Positions 11,720-22,538 of a stretch of DNA of 64,000 nt are shown here, one piece after another (the stretch's first letter is position 1; the number at the start of each line of letters is the position of its first letter). The DNA is from Cladorhizidae sp. MBARI D1340-BT2 (taxonomy: Eukaryota > Porifera > Demospongiae > Poecilosclerida > Cladorhizidae), in contig JAQNBH010000015.1 of NCBI GenBank assembly GCA_028752905.1, forward strand, positions 31,184,488 to 31,248,487, written 5' to 3'. The notes below the pieces were generated by a model. It was not told the origin of the DNA and searched no databases. It saw only the letters and a list, made by a program, of their open reading frames with translations. Both the position numbers and the translations under genes were made by a program.

Positions 11720-11774
11720 CAATGTATTCGGCAGCATTCGGAGTTTCCGATAAAACAAGAAGATATTTGGCTTC
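11720..11774 (-). CDS. possible exon of the START-like gene
   Basis: A 55-nt minus-strand segment with a good acceptor (TGTTTCAG) and a strong donor (ATTG|GTAAGTAGG). It encodes EAKYLLVLSETPNAAEYI plus one base. START domains carry a similar strand with a small-residue/Ser and Pro-rich turn after the RDF region, but this is a loose resemblance. The exon at 16698-16794 ends at phase 0 and this one starts at phase 0. About 50 residues of a normal START domain would still be missing between them, so at least one intervening exon is expected and was not found. Confidence 0.3.
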
Positions 11775-11785
11775 CTGAAACAGCA

Positions 11786-11853
11786 TATGGTTGGCATGTA
11801 ATTGGCATGTGGTTGGCATGTAATTGGCATGTGGTTGGCATGTAATTGGCATG
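11786..11853. repeat. 22-bp minisatellite (two 11-bp halves)
   Basis: TTGGCATGTGG alternates with TTGGCATGTAA for about three 22-bp periods. 11854-12047 holds nothing recognisable. Confidence 0.9.
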
Positions 11854-12047
11854 TTTGGTTGAATTACAAAAAATAGGATGGTAAAGAAAAAGGCCAACCG
11901 TAGAATCAGAAAAATAATGTTTAATTAAAATCATTCTCAAATACTTAGCCTCTGTTTCAGGCTTTGTATATGAGGGGGAGCACTAGATTGGTTTGACCAA
12001 CTTTTTAAAAATGGTGGATAGCAACCAAAAACAACAACACACCAGAG

Positions 12048-12146
12048 CTCTCAATGAACTCTCAGTTGACATAATAACATTACAATAACCTTCTCAATAA
12101 CCAACTTCAAATTATATTCTCTCGACGTTTTGACTAGATGCTCTAG
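12048..12146 (+). mobile_element. MITE end, forward copy
   Basis: About 99 bp starting CTCTCAATGAACTCTCAGTT and ending TGACTAGATGCTCTAG. Closely similar copies lie at 40132-40230 and 40448-40546, and inverted, more diverged copies at 29785-29861, 40688-40751 and 48368-48420. This copy appears to be a solo end. Confidence 0.7.
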
Positions 12147-12149
12147 ATC

Positions 12150-12440
12150 ACAGAATAAAAATAACCCTTTGGTAGCCATTTCATCTGCTATTATTAGCCA
12201 AAAAATAACCCTTTGGAGGCAGTTTCAGCTGCTATTGTTAGCTAAAAATATCCCTCAGTTTGAGCTGCTAAAAAATAACCCTTTGGCAGCAGTTTCAGCT
12301 GCTATTATCAGCTAAAAATAACCCATTTGCAGCTGTTTCAGCTGCTAAAAAATAACCCTTTGGCAGAAGTCTCAGTTGCTATTATTAGCTAAAAAATAAC
12401 CATTTGGCAGAAGTCTCAGCTGCTATCATTAGCTACAAAA
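12150..12440. repeat. degenerate ~44-bp tandem repeat
   Basis: Six or seven diverged copies of AAAAATAACCCTTTGGCAGC followed by AGTTTCAGCTGCTATTATTAGCT. 12441-12850 has no gene I can support. Confidence 0.85.
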
Positions 12441-12850
12441 AGACACCCAGCTTGCCTGGACTACTTCCCTAAGGTGGCAGACCTAAAAACCAAGAGAGTA
12501 TAAATTTTAAAAAGCCCTTGACATTCATCTTCAAGCATCTTCCACATATCTATTCCTTGTATCTACCTTTTCTTTCCCTCGCATAAAGCACCAGAAGATT
12601 TCCACTGCCTTGCTGCAACTAACCTCTCTCTTGATCGTGGAAGATATATGGGCGAGGCTTGCCGTTGGTGACATCATCAAGCTAGCTCACATTAGTGCTT
12701 CAATATCATTAGAACCTTCTCAACGTACATTGTGATCCACGTTTCAGAATTTTAAAGTGAGCAGTAAGTTGATTAATTGACGAATCCACCAATGAGGCTG
12801 TGGCTGACCCAGGCTGACTCTAATAGCAAAACGACAGGGCATGGCACATG

Positions 12851-13050
12851 CTGACTTGTGTAGTGGGAGTGGCATGTCTGGTGGGCGTGGTATGTCTGAC
12901 TTGTGTAGTGGGCGTGGCATGTCCGACTTGTGTGGTGGGCGTGGCATGTCTGACTAGTGTAGTGGGCATGGTATGTGCTGACTTGTGTAGTGGGCGTGGC
13001 ATGTCTGACTTGTGTAGTGGGCGTGGCATGCCAGACTTGCATAGTGCACA
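12851..13050. repeat. ~27-bp minisatellite
   Basis: Repeats of GACTTGTGTAGTGGGCGTGG plus CATGTCT, seven to eight imperfect copies. 13051-13150 holds nothing recognisable. Confidence 0.9.
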
Positions 13051-13150
13051 GCAACTAACTTTAGTAAGTTAGATATGTGCTTAATACGAGTGCTTCATCT
13101 CTGCACGTTACTTTGCCACATGTTGTAGGATTCTCTAAAACATTAACAAG

Positions 13151-14341
13151 TTATTCCTGATGAAGGCTAGGGCATCTACATAGTTATTCCTGATGAAGGC
13201 TAGAGCATCTACATAGTTATTCCTGGGGCATCTACAGCCTTCATCAGGAATAACTATGTAGATGCCCTAGCCTTCATCAGGAATAACTATGTAGATGCCC
13301 TAGCCTTCATCAGGAGTAACTATGTAGATGCCCTAGCCTTCATCAGGAATAACTATGTAGATGCCCTAGCCTTCATCAGGAATAACTATGTAGATGCCCT
13401 AGCCTTCATCAGGAATAACTATGTAGATGCTCTAGCCTTCATCAGGAATAACTATGTAGATGCCCTAGCCTTCATCAGGAATAACTATGTAGATGCCCTA
13501 GCCTTCATCAGGAATAACTATGTAGATGCCCTAGCCTTCATCAGGAATAACTATGTAGATGCTCTAGCCTTCATCAGGAATAACTATGTAGATGCCCTAG
13601 CCTTCATCAGGAATAACTATGTAGATGCCCTAGCCTTCATCAGGAATAACTATGTAGATGCCCTAGCCTTCATCAGGAATAACTATGTAGATGCCCTAGT
13701 CTTCATCAGGAATAACTATGTAGATGCCCTAGCCTTCATCAGGAATAACTATGTAGATGCCCTAGCCTTCATCAGGAATAACTATGTAGATGCCCTAGCC
13801 TTCATCAGGAATAACTATGTAGATGCCCTAGCCTTCATCAGGAATAACTATGTAGATGCCCTAGCCTTCATCAGGAATAACTATGTAGATGCTCTAGCTT
13901 TCATCAGGAATAACTATGTAGATGCTCTAGCCTTCATCAGGAATAACTATGTAGATGCTCTAGCCTTCATCAGGAATAACTATGTAGATGCCCTAGCCTT
14001 CATCAGGAATAACTATGTAGATGCTCTAGCCTTCATCAGGAATAACTATGTAGATGCCCTAGCCTTCATCAGGAATAACTATGTAGATGCCCTAGCCTTC
14101 ATCAGGAATAACTATGTAGATGCCCTAGCCTTCATCAGGAATAACTATGTAGATGCCCTAGCCTTCATCAGGAATAACTATGTAGATGCCCTAGCCTTCA
14201 TCAGGAATAACTATGTAGATGCCCTAGCCTTCATCAGGAATAACTATGTAGATGCTCTAGCCTTCATCAGGAATAACTATGTAGATGCTCTAGCTTTCAT
14301 TAGGAATAACTATGTAGATTCCCTAGCCTTCATCAGGAATA
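13151..14341. repeat. 33-bp minisatellite with an internal inversion
   Basis: The unit is GATGCCCTAGCCTTCATCAG plus GAATAACTATGTA, about 34 copies. The first two to three units (13151-13225) are in the opposite orientation, meeting the rest head to head. The core GATGCTCTAGCCTTCATCAG also occurs as a single copy next to the MITE end at 40530-40560. The forward frame DALAFIRNNYV is open through the array but has no ATG. Confidence 0.95.
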
Positions 14342-14515
14342 AACAGTGACTGCTGCTTGACTCCAACCAGCATTCTCTTGTTTCAAGTCAATGAGTTTAT
14401 CTCCATGGGTACACTCTTGTCCCATATGTCCTTCGTCCGAAAAATAATAATAAATTTTATTATTCTGTACAATAGACTACTTTTCTCGGATGTCACGGCA
14501 CACGTTTGTCATGTT
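14342..14515. other. spacer between two arrays
   Basis: Unique sequence between the 33-bp and 37-bp arrays. On the minus strand a short open stretch (about 14341-14440) was looked at as a possible exon, but no convincing splice sites bound it. Confidence 0.4.
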
Positions 14516-16683
14516 ATATAAACAGCATCATGTGATCATAATTATACAATAGCATTAAACAGCATCATGTGATCATAATTATACAATAGCATTAAACAGC
14601 ATCATGTGATCATAATTATACAATAGCATTAAACAGCATCATGTGATCATAATTATACAATAGCATTAAACAGCATCATGTGATCATAATTATACAATAG
14701 CATTAAACAGCATCATGTGATCATAATTATACAATAGCATTAAACAGCATCATGTGATCATAATTATGCAATATCATTAAACAGCATCATGTGATCATAA
14801 TCATTAAACAGCATCATGTGATCATAATCATTAAACAGCATCATGTGATCATAATTATACAATAGCATTAAACAGCATCATGTGATCATAATTATACAAT
14901 ATCATTAAACAGCATCATGTGATCATAATTATACAATATCATTAAACAGCATCATGTGATCATAATTATACAATAGCATTAAACAGCATCATGTGATCAT
15001 AATTATACAATAGCATTAAACAGCATCATGTGATCATAATTATACAATAGCATTAAACAGCATCATGTGATCATAATTATACAATAGCATTAAACAGCAT
15101 CATGTGATCATAATTATGCAATAGCATTAAACAGCATCGCTTGATCATAATTATGCAATAGCATTAAACAGCATCGCTTGATCATAATTATGCAATAGCA
15201 TTAAACAGCATCATGTGATCATAATTATACAATAGCATTAAACAGCATCATGTGATCATAATTATATAATAGCATTAAACAGCATCATGTGATCATAATT
15301 ATGCAATAGCATTAAACAGCATCATGTGATCATAATTATACAATAGCATTAAACAGCACATGTGATCATAATTATACAATATCATTAAACAGCATCATGT
15401 GATCATAATTATACAATAGCATTAAACAGCATCATGTGATCATAATTATACAATAGCATTAAACAGCATCATGTGATCATAATTATACAATAGCATTAAA
15501 CAGCATCATGTGATCATAATTATATAATAGCATTAAACAGCATCATGTGATCATAATTATACAATAGCATTAAACAGCATCATGTGATCATAATTATACA
15601 ATAGCATTAAACAGCATCATGTGATCATAATTATACAATAGCATTAAACAGCATCATGTGATCATAATTATACAATAGCATTAAACAGCATCATGTGATC
15701 ATAATTATACAATAGCATTAAACAGCACATGTGATCATAATTATACAATAGCATTAAACAGCATCATGTGATCATAATTATACAATATCATTAAACAGCA
15801 CATGTGATCATAATTATACAATAGCATTAAACAGCATCATGTGATCATAATTATACAATAGCATTAAACAGCATCATGTGATCATAATTATGCAATATCA
15901 TTAAACAGCATCATGTGATCATAATTATACAATAGCATTAAACAGCATCATGTGATCATAATTATACAATAGCATTAAACAGCATCATGTGATCATAATT
16001 ATACAATAGCATTAAACAACATCATGTGATCATAATTATACAATAGCATTAACAGCACATGTGATCATAATTATGCAATAGCATTAAACAGCATCATGTG
16101 ATCATAATTATACAATAGCATTAAACAGCATCATGTGATCATAATTATACAATAACATTAAACAGCATCATGTGATCATAATTATGCAATAGCATTAAAC
16201 AGCATCATGTGATCATAATTATTAAACAGCATCATGTGATCATAATTATACAATAGCATTAACAGCACATGTGATCATAATTATGCAATAGCATTAAACA
16301 GCATCATGTGATCATAATTATGCAATAGCATTAAACAGCATCATGTGATCATAATTATACAATATCATTAAACAGCATCATGTGATCATAATTATACAAT
16401 AGTATTAAACAGCATCATGTGATCATAATTATGCAATAGCATTAAACAGCATCATGTGATCATAATTATACAAACAGCATCATGTGATCATAATTATACA
16501 AACAGCATCATGTGATCATAATTATACAATAGCATTAAACAGCATCATGTGATCATAATTATGGAATAGCATTAAACAGCATCACATGATCATAATTATG
16601 CAATAGCATTAAACAGCATCATGTGATCATAATTATACAATAGCATTAAACAGCATCACGTGATCATAATTATACAATAGCAT
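14516..16683. repeat. 37-bp minisatellite, about 58 copies
   Basis: The unit is ATTAAACAGCATCATGTGAT plus CATAATTATACAATAGC, with shorter deletion variants. The right end stops about 14 bases from the splice donor of the minus-strand exon at 16698-16794, so the array sits at the start of that intron. The unit contains TGATCA and is AT-rich. Confidence 0.95.
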
Positions 16684-16697
16684 TTACATAAACTCAC

Positions 16698-16794
16698 GGT
16701 CAGTAATTTATCCCAAGATAAATTGTTTTCCACTCTCTTCAAGAACTCGGCTACCTCGTTCATCGGTTTGTTGATGACACCACGCCCCATGAAA
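16698..16794 (-). CDS. exon of probable START-domain protein
   Basis: A 97-nt minus-strand exon with acceptor TTTCACTTAG and donor ACC|GTGAGT. Its product starts FMGRGVINKPMNEVAEFL and ends NNLSWDKLLT. This fits the early part of a START domain: a beta strand with a G(R/E)GV motif, a Pro, then helix and the conserved Trp-Asp. The 5' phase (one base, completing AG|T = Ser) matches the end of the exon at 22265-22327. The intron between them, 5.5 kb, is largely tandem arrays. START proteins bind lipids or sterols; which subfamily this is cannot be said from three exons. Confidence 0.5.
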
Positions 16795-17095
16795 CTAAGT
16801 GAAAGTTGAGGGGCTTTATAATGCACAAAGATCACTATTACATTCAGGGGTTGAGAAATGGATTTTTTTGTGCTTATATCCCTTGCCATCCCTCGCCATT
16901 TATCCTCCAGCAGACCTTGCATGTGGTATTTTTAATGACATGGACTATCAAACTGTGGGTCCTCGTTGAGGATGTGCTCTATTATCTTAGCATGCAGTAC
17001 GGGCATGTGCGTAATTGATGACCTGACAACAGTTCTTGTTTGTGTGATTATTTAGAGTGCCCTCTTATATTCAGTCAGCTTGGTCCCTCCAAAAA
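16795..17095. other. unique intronic sequence
   Basis: No coding or repeat signal that I can support. Confidence 0.4.
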
Positions 17096-17690
17096 CAAAT
17101 CATCACAAATCTCTCCGTGTCTTGACTGTGTCAATCAATCATCACAAATCTCTCCGTGTCTTGACTGTGTCAATCAATCATCACAAATCTCTCCATGTCT
17201 TGACTGTGTCAATCAATCATCACAAATCTCTCCATGTCTTGACTGTGTCAATCAATCATCACAAGTCTCTCCGTGTCTTGACTGTGTCAATCAATCATCA
17301 CAAATCTCTCCATGTCTTGACTGTGTCAATCAATCATCACAAATCTCTCCATGTCTTGACTGTGTCAATCAATCATCACAAGTCTCTCCGTGTCTTGACT
17401 GTGTCAATCAATCATCACAAATCTCTCCGTGTCTTGACTGTGTCAATCAATCATCACAATGTCTTGACTGTGTCAATCAATCATCACAATGTCTTGACTG
17501 TGTCAATCAATCATCACAATGTCTTGACTGTGTCAATCAATCATCACAATGTCTTGACTGTGTCAATCAAACATCACAATGTCTTGACTGTGTCAATCAA
17601 TCATCACAATGTCTTGACTGTGTCAATCAATCATCACAATGTCTTGACTGTGTCAATCAATCATCACAAGTCTCTCATTGCATTAAGGCT
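17096..17690. repeat. 39-bp minisatellite switching to 30-bp
   Basis: The first nine or so units are 39 bp (TCAATCAATCATCACAAATC, then TCTCCGTGTCTTGACTGTG). From about 17455 a 30-bp form lacking nine bases takes over for about eight units. Both lengths are multiples of three, so a frame (SSQISPCLDCVNQ then SSQCLDCVNQ) is kept open from 17040 to 17759, and a second frame also. No domain is recognisable. Confidence 0.93.
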
Positions 17691-18766
17691 AGTTCACATT
17701 ATGATTTGAGACGCTGTCTTTTTATGACAAAATATTCAGAGCCAGGGAAGAAATTATAAGTAGCCTGGCAACTGTTAGCTAATGTTCCTACATACACTCC
17801 CACTTCCCCTTCCTTATACATTAAGGTAATATGCTGCATTAAGTGTGGGTCACGACCTGTTTACAGATGGCATGAGGTAATATGCTGCATTTAAAATGAT
17901 GAAAATGATTAATAATTGCTTATTTATTGCCTGACCTAACTCACTCTAATTAATTTTTCCTGCCATTGCCATGCCTTGTAGGACTATGCTGGCCAAGGGC
18001 ACTTCTCTCTTCCTTGCTCTTCCTTGTTCTAGCATTGCTAATCACATGAGAGACTATTAAAGGGAATTGTGAGTAACTGGATCTCCTTGTTCCGGACGAC
18101 CACAACATCTGGTCTTGCTGAGATGACTGCTGAGGAATGGTGGCAGGGGGATTGTCACTCGCAGGGAAGCCGTGCAGGTCTGCATAGAGTTCTTGCTTCT
18201 TGGGTCAGGTGCTGTTTGTGTTTGGCTCAGCAGTAACTGTAAGATGCTGTCATGTCTCCAAGTGAACCTACCGCCATAGGACAGCCACTCAGGAGGTGTG
18301 TGTGCGACTGTTGGAGAAGTTGAAGGGCAGAGATGGCACCATAAACAGACATGGTTTCCCTAGAGTCTTAGCTTGAGAGTGGTGGTCGAGAGTCAGAGGC
18401 TTCCTGCTGAGCAAATGATAACCTGCCAGAGGGCAGACCATTTATGATCCTCCTCCAGACATTGTTCTCATCTTCCAGACAGCAGATTCTTGTTTTGCAC
18501 AGTGACTTCTGTTGCCTCATGTTCTGACAGTCTCCCCGGACTCCTCTCACAATGCACCTACAATTCACTGACCCTACAGATTGTCTTATTATGGAGAGAA
18601 GATACTTTGTCTTTTCAGTAATATTATGAGTGAGGGAGAAGCTGTTTGATGTGGAGATATATGCTTCCATAGCATAACGTAACTTGACAGAAGCTATCTT
18701 CAACTTTGACGTCGACTCCACATGTCAGTGGACAGCAGTGACAATAGATCTAATTGAAGCACACAT
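17691..18766. other. unique sequence, no gene supported
   Basis: About 1.1 kb without repeats. A minus-strand frame at 18368-18721 (117 residues, several Cys) has no domain I know and no clear splice sites. I leave it unannotated. Confidence 0.4.
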
Positions 18767-20606
18767 TATAGTGTCTGGAGCACACATTATAGCGTGGAGC
18801 ACACATTATAGCGGCTGGAACACACATTATAGTGGCTGGAGCACACATTATAGTGGCTGGAGCACACATTATAGTGGCTGGAGCACACATTATAGTGGCT
18901 GGAGCACACATTATAGTGGCTGGAGCGGAGTACACATTATAGTGGCTGGACCACACATTATAGTGTCTGGAGCACACATTATAGTGGCTGGAGCACACAT
19001 TATAGTGGCTGGAGCACACATAGTGGCTGGAGCACACATTATAGTGGCTGGAGCACACATTATAGTGGCTGGAGCACACATTATAGTGGCTGGAGCACAC
19101 ATTATAGTGGCTGGAGCACACATTATAGTGGCTGGAGCACACATTATAGTGGCTGGAGCACACATTATAGTGGCTGGAGCACACATTATAGCGGCTGGAG
19201 CACACATTATAGCGGCTGGAGCACACATTATAGCGGCTGGAGCACACATTATAGTGGCTGGAGCACACATTATAGTGTCTGGAGCACACATAGTGGCTGG
19301 AGCACACATTATAGTGGCTGGAGCACACATTATAGTGGCTGGAGCACACATTATAGTGGCTGGAGCACACATTATAGTGGCTGGAGCACAATTATAGTGG
19401 CTGGAGCACACATTATAGTGGCTGGAGCACACATTATAGCGGCTGGAGGACACATTATAGCGGCTGGAGCACACATTATAGTGGCTGGAGCACACATTAT
19501 AGCGGCTGGAGCACACATTATAGTGGCTGGAGCACACATTATAGTGGCTGGAGCACACATTATAGTGGCTGGAGCACACATTATAGCGGCTGGAGCACAC
19601 ATTATAGCGGCTGGAGCACACATTATAGTGGCTGGAGCACACATTATAGTGGCTGGAGCACACATTATAGTGGCTGGAGCACACATTATAGTGGCTGGAG
19701 CACACATTATAGCGGCTGGAGCACACATTATAGTGACTGGAGCACACATTATAGCGGCTGGAGCACACATTATAGCGGCTGGAGCACACATTATAGTGGC
19801 TGGAGCACACATTATAGTGGCTGGAGCACACATTATAGTGGCTGGAGCACACATTATAGTGGCTGGAGCACACATTATAGTGGCTGGAGCACACATTATA
19901 GTGGCTGGAGCACACATTATAGTGGCTGGAGCACACATTATAGTGGCTGGAGCACACATTATAGTGGCTGGAGCACACAGTGGCTGGAGCACACATTATA
20001 GTGGCTGGAGCACACATTATAGTGGCTGGAGCACACATTATAGTGGCTGGAACACACATTATAGTGGCTGGAGCACACATTATAGTGGCTGGAGCACACA
20101 TTATAGTGGCTGGAGCACACATTATAGTGGCTGGAGCACACATTATAGTGGCTGGAGCACACATTATAGTGGCTGGAGCACACATTATAGTGGCTGGAGC
20201 ACACATTATAGCGGCTGGAGCACACATTATAGTGGCTGGAGCACACATTATAGTGGCTGAAGCACACATTATAGTGGCTGGAGCACACATTATAGTGGCT
20301 GGAGCACACATTATAGCGGCTGGAGCACACATTATAGCGGCTGGAGCACACATTATAGCGGCTGGAGCACACATTATAGCGGCTGGAGCACACATTATAG
20401 CGGCTGGAGCACACATTATAGTGGCTGGAGCACACATTATAGTGGCTGGAGCACACATTATAGTGGCTGGAGCACACATTATAGTGGCTGGAGCACACAT
20501 TATAGTGGCTGGAGCACACATTATAGTGGCTGGAGCACACATTATAGTGGCTGGAGCACACATTATAGTGGCTGGAGCACACATTATAGTGGCTGGAGCA
20601 CACATA
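18767..20606. repeat. 21-bp minisatellite, about 87 copies
   Basis: The unit is ATTATAGTGGCTGGAGCACA plus C, with GTGG/GCGG the main variant. The unit is a multiple of three and has no stop in several frames on both strands: plus HIIVAGA, minus CAPATIM and CSSHYNV. It gives frames up to 564 codons. It lies within the long intron of the START-like gene. Confidence 0.97.
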
Positions 20607-21003
20607 GCGGTTGTGAGGACAAGTTATGTAACATCGCCATAAATAACTGTCTACACCAGCTAGCAAACTATCGCAACTACACATATAACAGTAACTAGCT
20701 AGTAGCTACAGAGAGCTATAGTTAGATCTGTTAGCTAAACCACTAGCTGACTAATGAGCCGGAAACCTACAAGCTAGCTATGTGACACTTTCAACCCGAC
20801 TTATCACCTGACTCCAGCATGCTTTAGTAGAGACCTGCCGCACACATGGGGAGGACTTGAGGGCTCCAATGAGCTGGTTCTTGTCTGTAAATGCCATGCA
20901 TGGCCATGGTATTTCAGATGCTGCCGAAGTCCACCACATGCTAACTTCTAGCATTTTGATTGGTAGGATGCTCAACGCTGAAGTGTAGGACTCCATCATA
21001 GGA
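20607..21003. other. unique sequence, no gene supported
   Basis: Includes a minus-strand frame 20778-21008 (76 residues) without recognisable family. Confidence 0.35.
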
Positions 21004-21200
21004 ATCATAACATTGCTGGCTCACAATATGCTAACATACGAGTGTTCTATAGTATCATAACATTGCTGGCCCACAATATGCTAACATACGAGTGCTCTAT
21101 AGTATCATAACATTGCTGGCTCACAATATGCTAACATACGAGTGTTCTATAGTATCATAACATTGCTGGCTCACAATGTGATGATACGCTAACATACGAG
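21004..21200. repeat. 50-bp tandem repeat, 3.5 copies
   Basis: Copies of ATCATAACATTGCTGGCTCA with CAATATGCTAACATACGAGT. 21201-21615 holds a plus-strand frame (21280-21567, 95 residues) that I do not recognise. Confidence 0.9.
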
Positions 21201-21615
21201 ATTGCGAACGGACCTATATCTAGTGTCTCACTAGCGATAACTGTTATGCACTGGTAGTTACTTAAATGAACTTGGATGGGTGCGATCATCTTCCAATCCA
21301 TCCGTATTCACAGAATTGTCACAGCATTTGAAGGATTTGATGATCACTTCATTGCCTGTTCCTCGGAGGGTTGTCTGTTCCTTGGCAATTCTGCTTACAG
21401 GTTACTTTGAGGAACAGTACAAACTTACGTCGCACGTGTTTCATAATACCAGGCTAGGCTTCACCCAGGGTCATGCACATTGCAATGGAATGATAAGTGG
21501 GCGTGCACACCCGAATCGAGGGTACACACTCTTCATTCGGGGCAGGCATATAGCAAGCTGTGCGTAAGCTAATTGATGGTGCAGAGACATTGTGGGCAAG
21601 GTCTACTCGAGTATA

Positions 21616-21706
21616 TATGAGTATGATAATAATAATAGTAATAATAGTAATAATCCGTCCGTCCGTCCGGAATAATAATAATAATAATAATAATTAATAG
21701 ATAAAT

Positions 21707-21737
<31 letters not shown>

Positions 21738-21780
21738 TAATTAATCTTTAATAATTAATTAATAAATAATAATAATAATG
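21616..21780. repeat. AAT/TAA microsatellite with GTCC run
   Basis: Trinucleotide AAT tracts interrupted by GTCCGTCCGTCC and ATTAATTAA segments. Confidence 0.9.
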
Positions 21781-22079
21781 CTTCCAATGCCACCAGTAAG
21801 GCAGGGGCAGTTGCAGCTTTGGCAGAGGAGAAGAAGAAGGCCAAATATTCCCACCTGGACCCATCCCATGTCTTCAGCCCTATTGCCATCGAGACTTCTG
21901 GGGTTTTCGGTCCCATGACTCTGACACTCCTGAAAGATCTTGGCCGCCGACTAGCCCGGATTACGGATCAGGAGAGTTCTACCACCTTCCTCATCCAGAG
22001 GCTCTCTGTTGCTGTACGTGGTAATGCGGCCTCAGTGTTGGGATCGGCTGATATGTCAACCGCTACTGACTTCAACTAA
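21781..22079 (+). pseudogene. C-terminal fragment of a reverse transcriptase-like ORF
   Basis: The frame reads ATSKAGAVAALAEEKKKAKY, then SHLDPSHVFSPIAIETSGVF, then GRRLARIT and RLSVAVRGNAAS. I recognise this as the module that ends many non-LTR-type RT ORFs in invertebrate genomes: a Lys-rich linker, a P(V/I)AIET.GVFG motif, a (L)GRR helix, then RLS.AV.RGNA. No start codon opens this frame near its beginning, and AAT microsatellite lies on both sides, so it is a fragment. A related fragment is at 42548-42826 on the minus strand. Confidence 0.6.
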
Positions 22080-22155
22080 TATCATTACTTCAACTTATAT
22101 AAATTAATTGTATAACTATCAATTGATTATTATATAAATTAAAAAAATAACAAAA

Positions 22156-22189
<34 letters not shown>

Positions 22190-22264
22190 TTAACAACAAC
22201 AAAAAATAATAATAATATATATTTTTTTATATTAAAATAATGAACAGCTTGGACATTTAAATAC
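22080..22264. repeat. AT-rich sequence with AAT microsatellite
   Basis: AT-rich, with an AATAATAAT tract at about 22157-22190 and a second short one near 22205. Confidence 0.85.
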
Positions 22265-22327
22265 CTGAAGCGAGATTTTCCCGACTTCTTCTTGAAGACC
22301 TGCACACCATGCTTTTCATAGTCAAAC
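22265..22327 (-). CDS. exon of probable START-domain protein
   Basis: A 63-nt minus-strand exon: acceptor ACTCTGCAG, donor TTCAG|GTATTT. It encodes FDYEKHGVQVFKKKSGKSRF. Phases fit on both sides: it takes AG from the upstream exon (AG|G = Arg) and gives AG to the downstream exon (AG|T = Ser). The sequence resembles the first beta strands of a START domain (GV.V+.K...), leading into GRGVINKP in the next exon. Such short, phase-matched exons with coherent protein across two junctions are unlikely by chance. Confidence 0.55.
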
Positions 22328-22435
22328 CTGCAGAGTGATCAGTGCTACGTTATTCAAGTCAGTCACCACACAGCATTTATAACAGTCTGTAACAACCACA
22401 GTAAAATATCTAGTCAGCACTCATGGGCACTTAAC

Positions 22436-22538
22436 CTTTCAGCTATAAAATCTGGTAGGCGGGTCACTTGCAGCATCAATTTTAAGTTATACACGTTGTC
22501 CAGCCAGATGAAGTTAGCAGGACACTCTAGGCGGAGAT
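22436..22538 (-). CDS. exon of probable START-domain protein (N-terminal)
   Basis: A 103-nt minus-strand exon, acceptor AACCAGCAG and donor GAAAG|GTTAAG. It encodes LRLECPANFIWLDNVYNLKL, then MLQVTRLPDFIAE. Its 3' phase matches the exon at 22265-22327. Its 5' part (acceptor plus the first 40 or so exon bases, 22497-22538) is one end of a 58-bp array that extends away from the gene body to 23175. The acceptor used here may therefore be one of about 11 equivalent copies. See the entry for 23166-23210 for a likely older, continuous exon start. Confidence 0.5.

Noticed and set aside
12600..12690. Minus-strand stretch reading LDDVTNGKPRPYIFHDQER with a GTTAGT donor, as a missing START exon
   Set aside because: The peptide does not resemble the expected START segment and the acceptor is poor; left out of the gene model.
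14341..14440. Minus-strand DIWDKSVPMEI stretch resembling a second START Trp-Asp motif
   Set aside because: A START domain has one such motif, already found in the exon at 16698-16794, and there are no good splice sites here.
14516..16683. Could the regular 37-bp units be a CRISPR array?
   Set aside because: There are no unique spacers between repeats, whole units are repeated, and the context is a eukaryotic intron; the same holds for the other arrays.
18911..20605. 564-codon minus-strand open frame (CAPATIM repeats)
   Set aside because: It is the translation of a 21-bp minisatellite that is open in several frames on both strands; no non-repeat sequence, domain or start context supports a gene.
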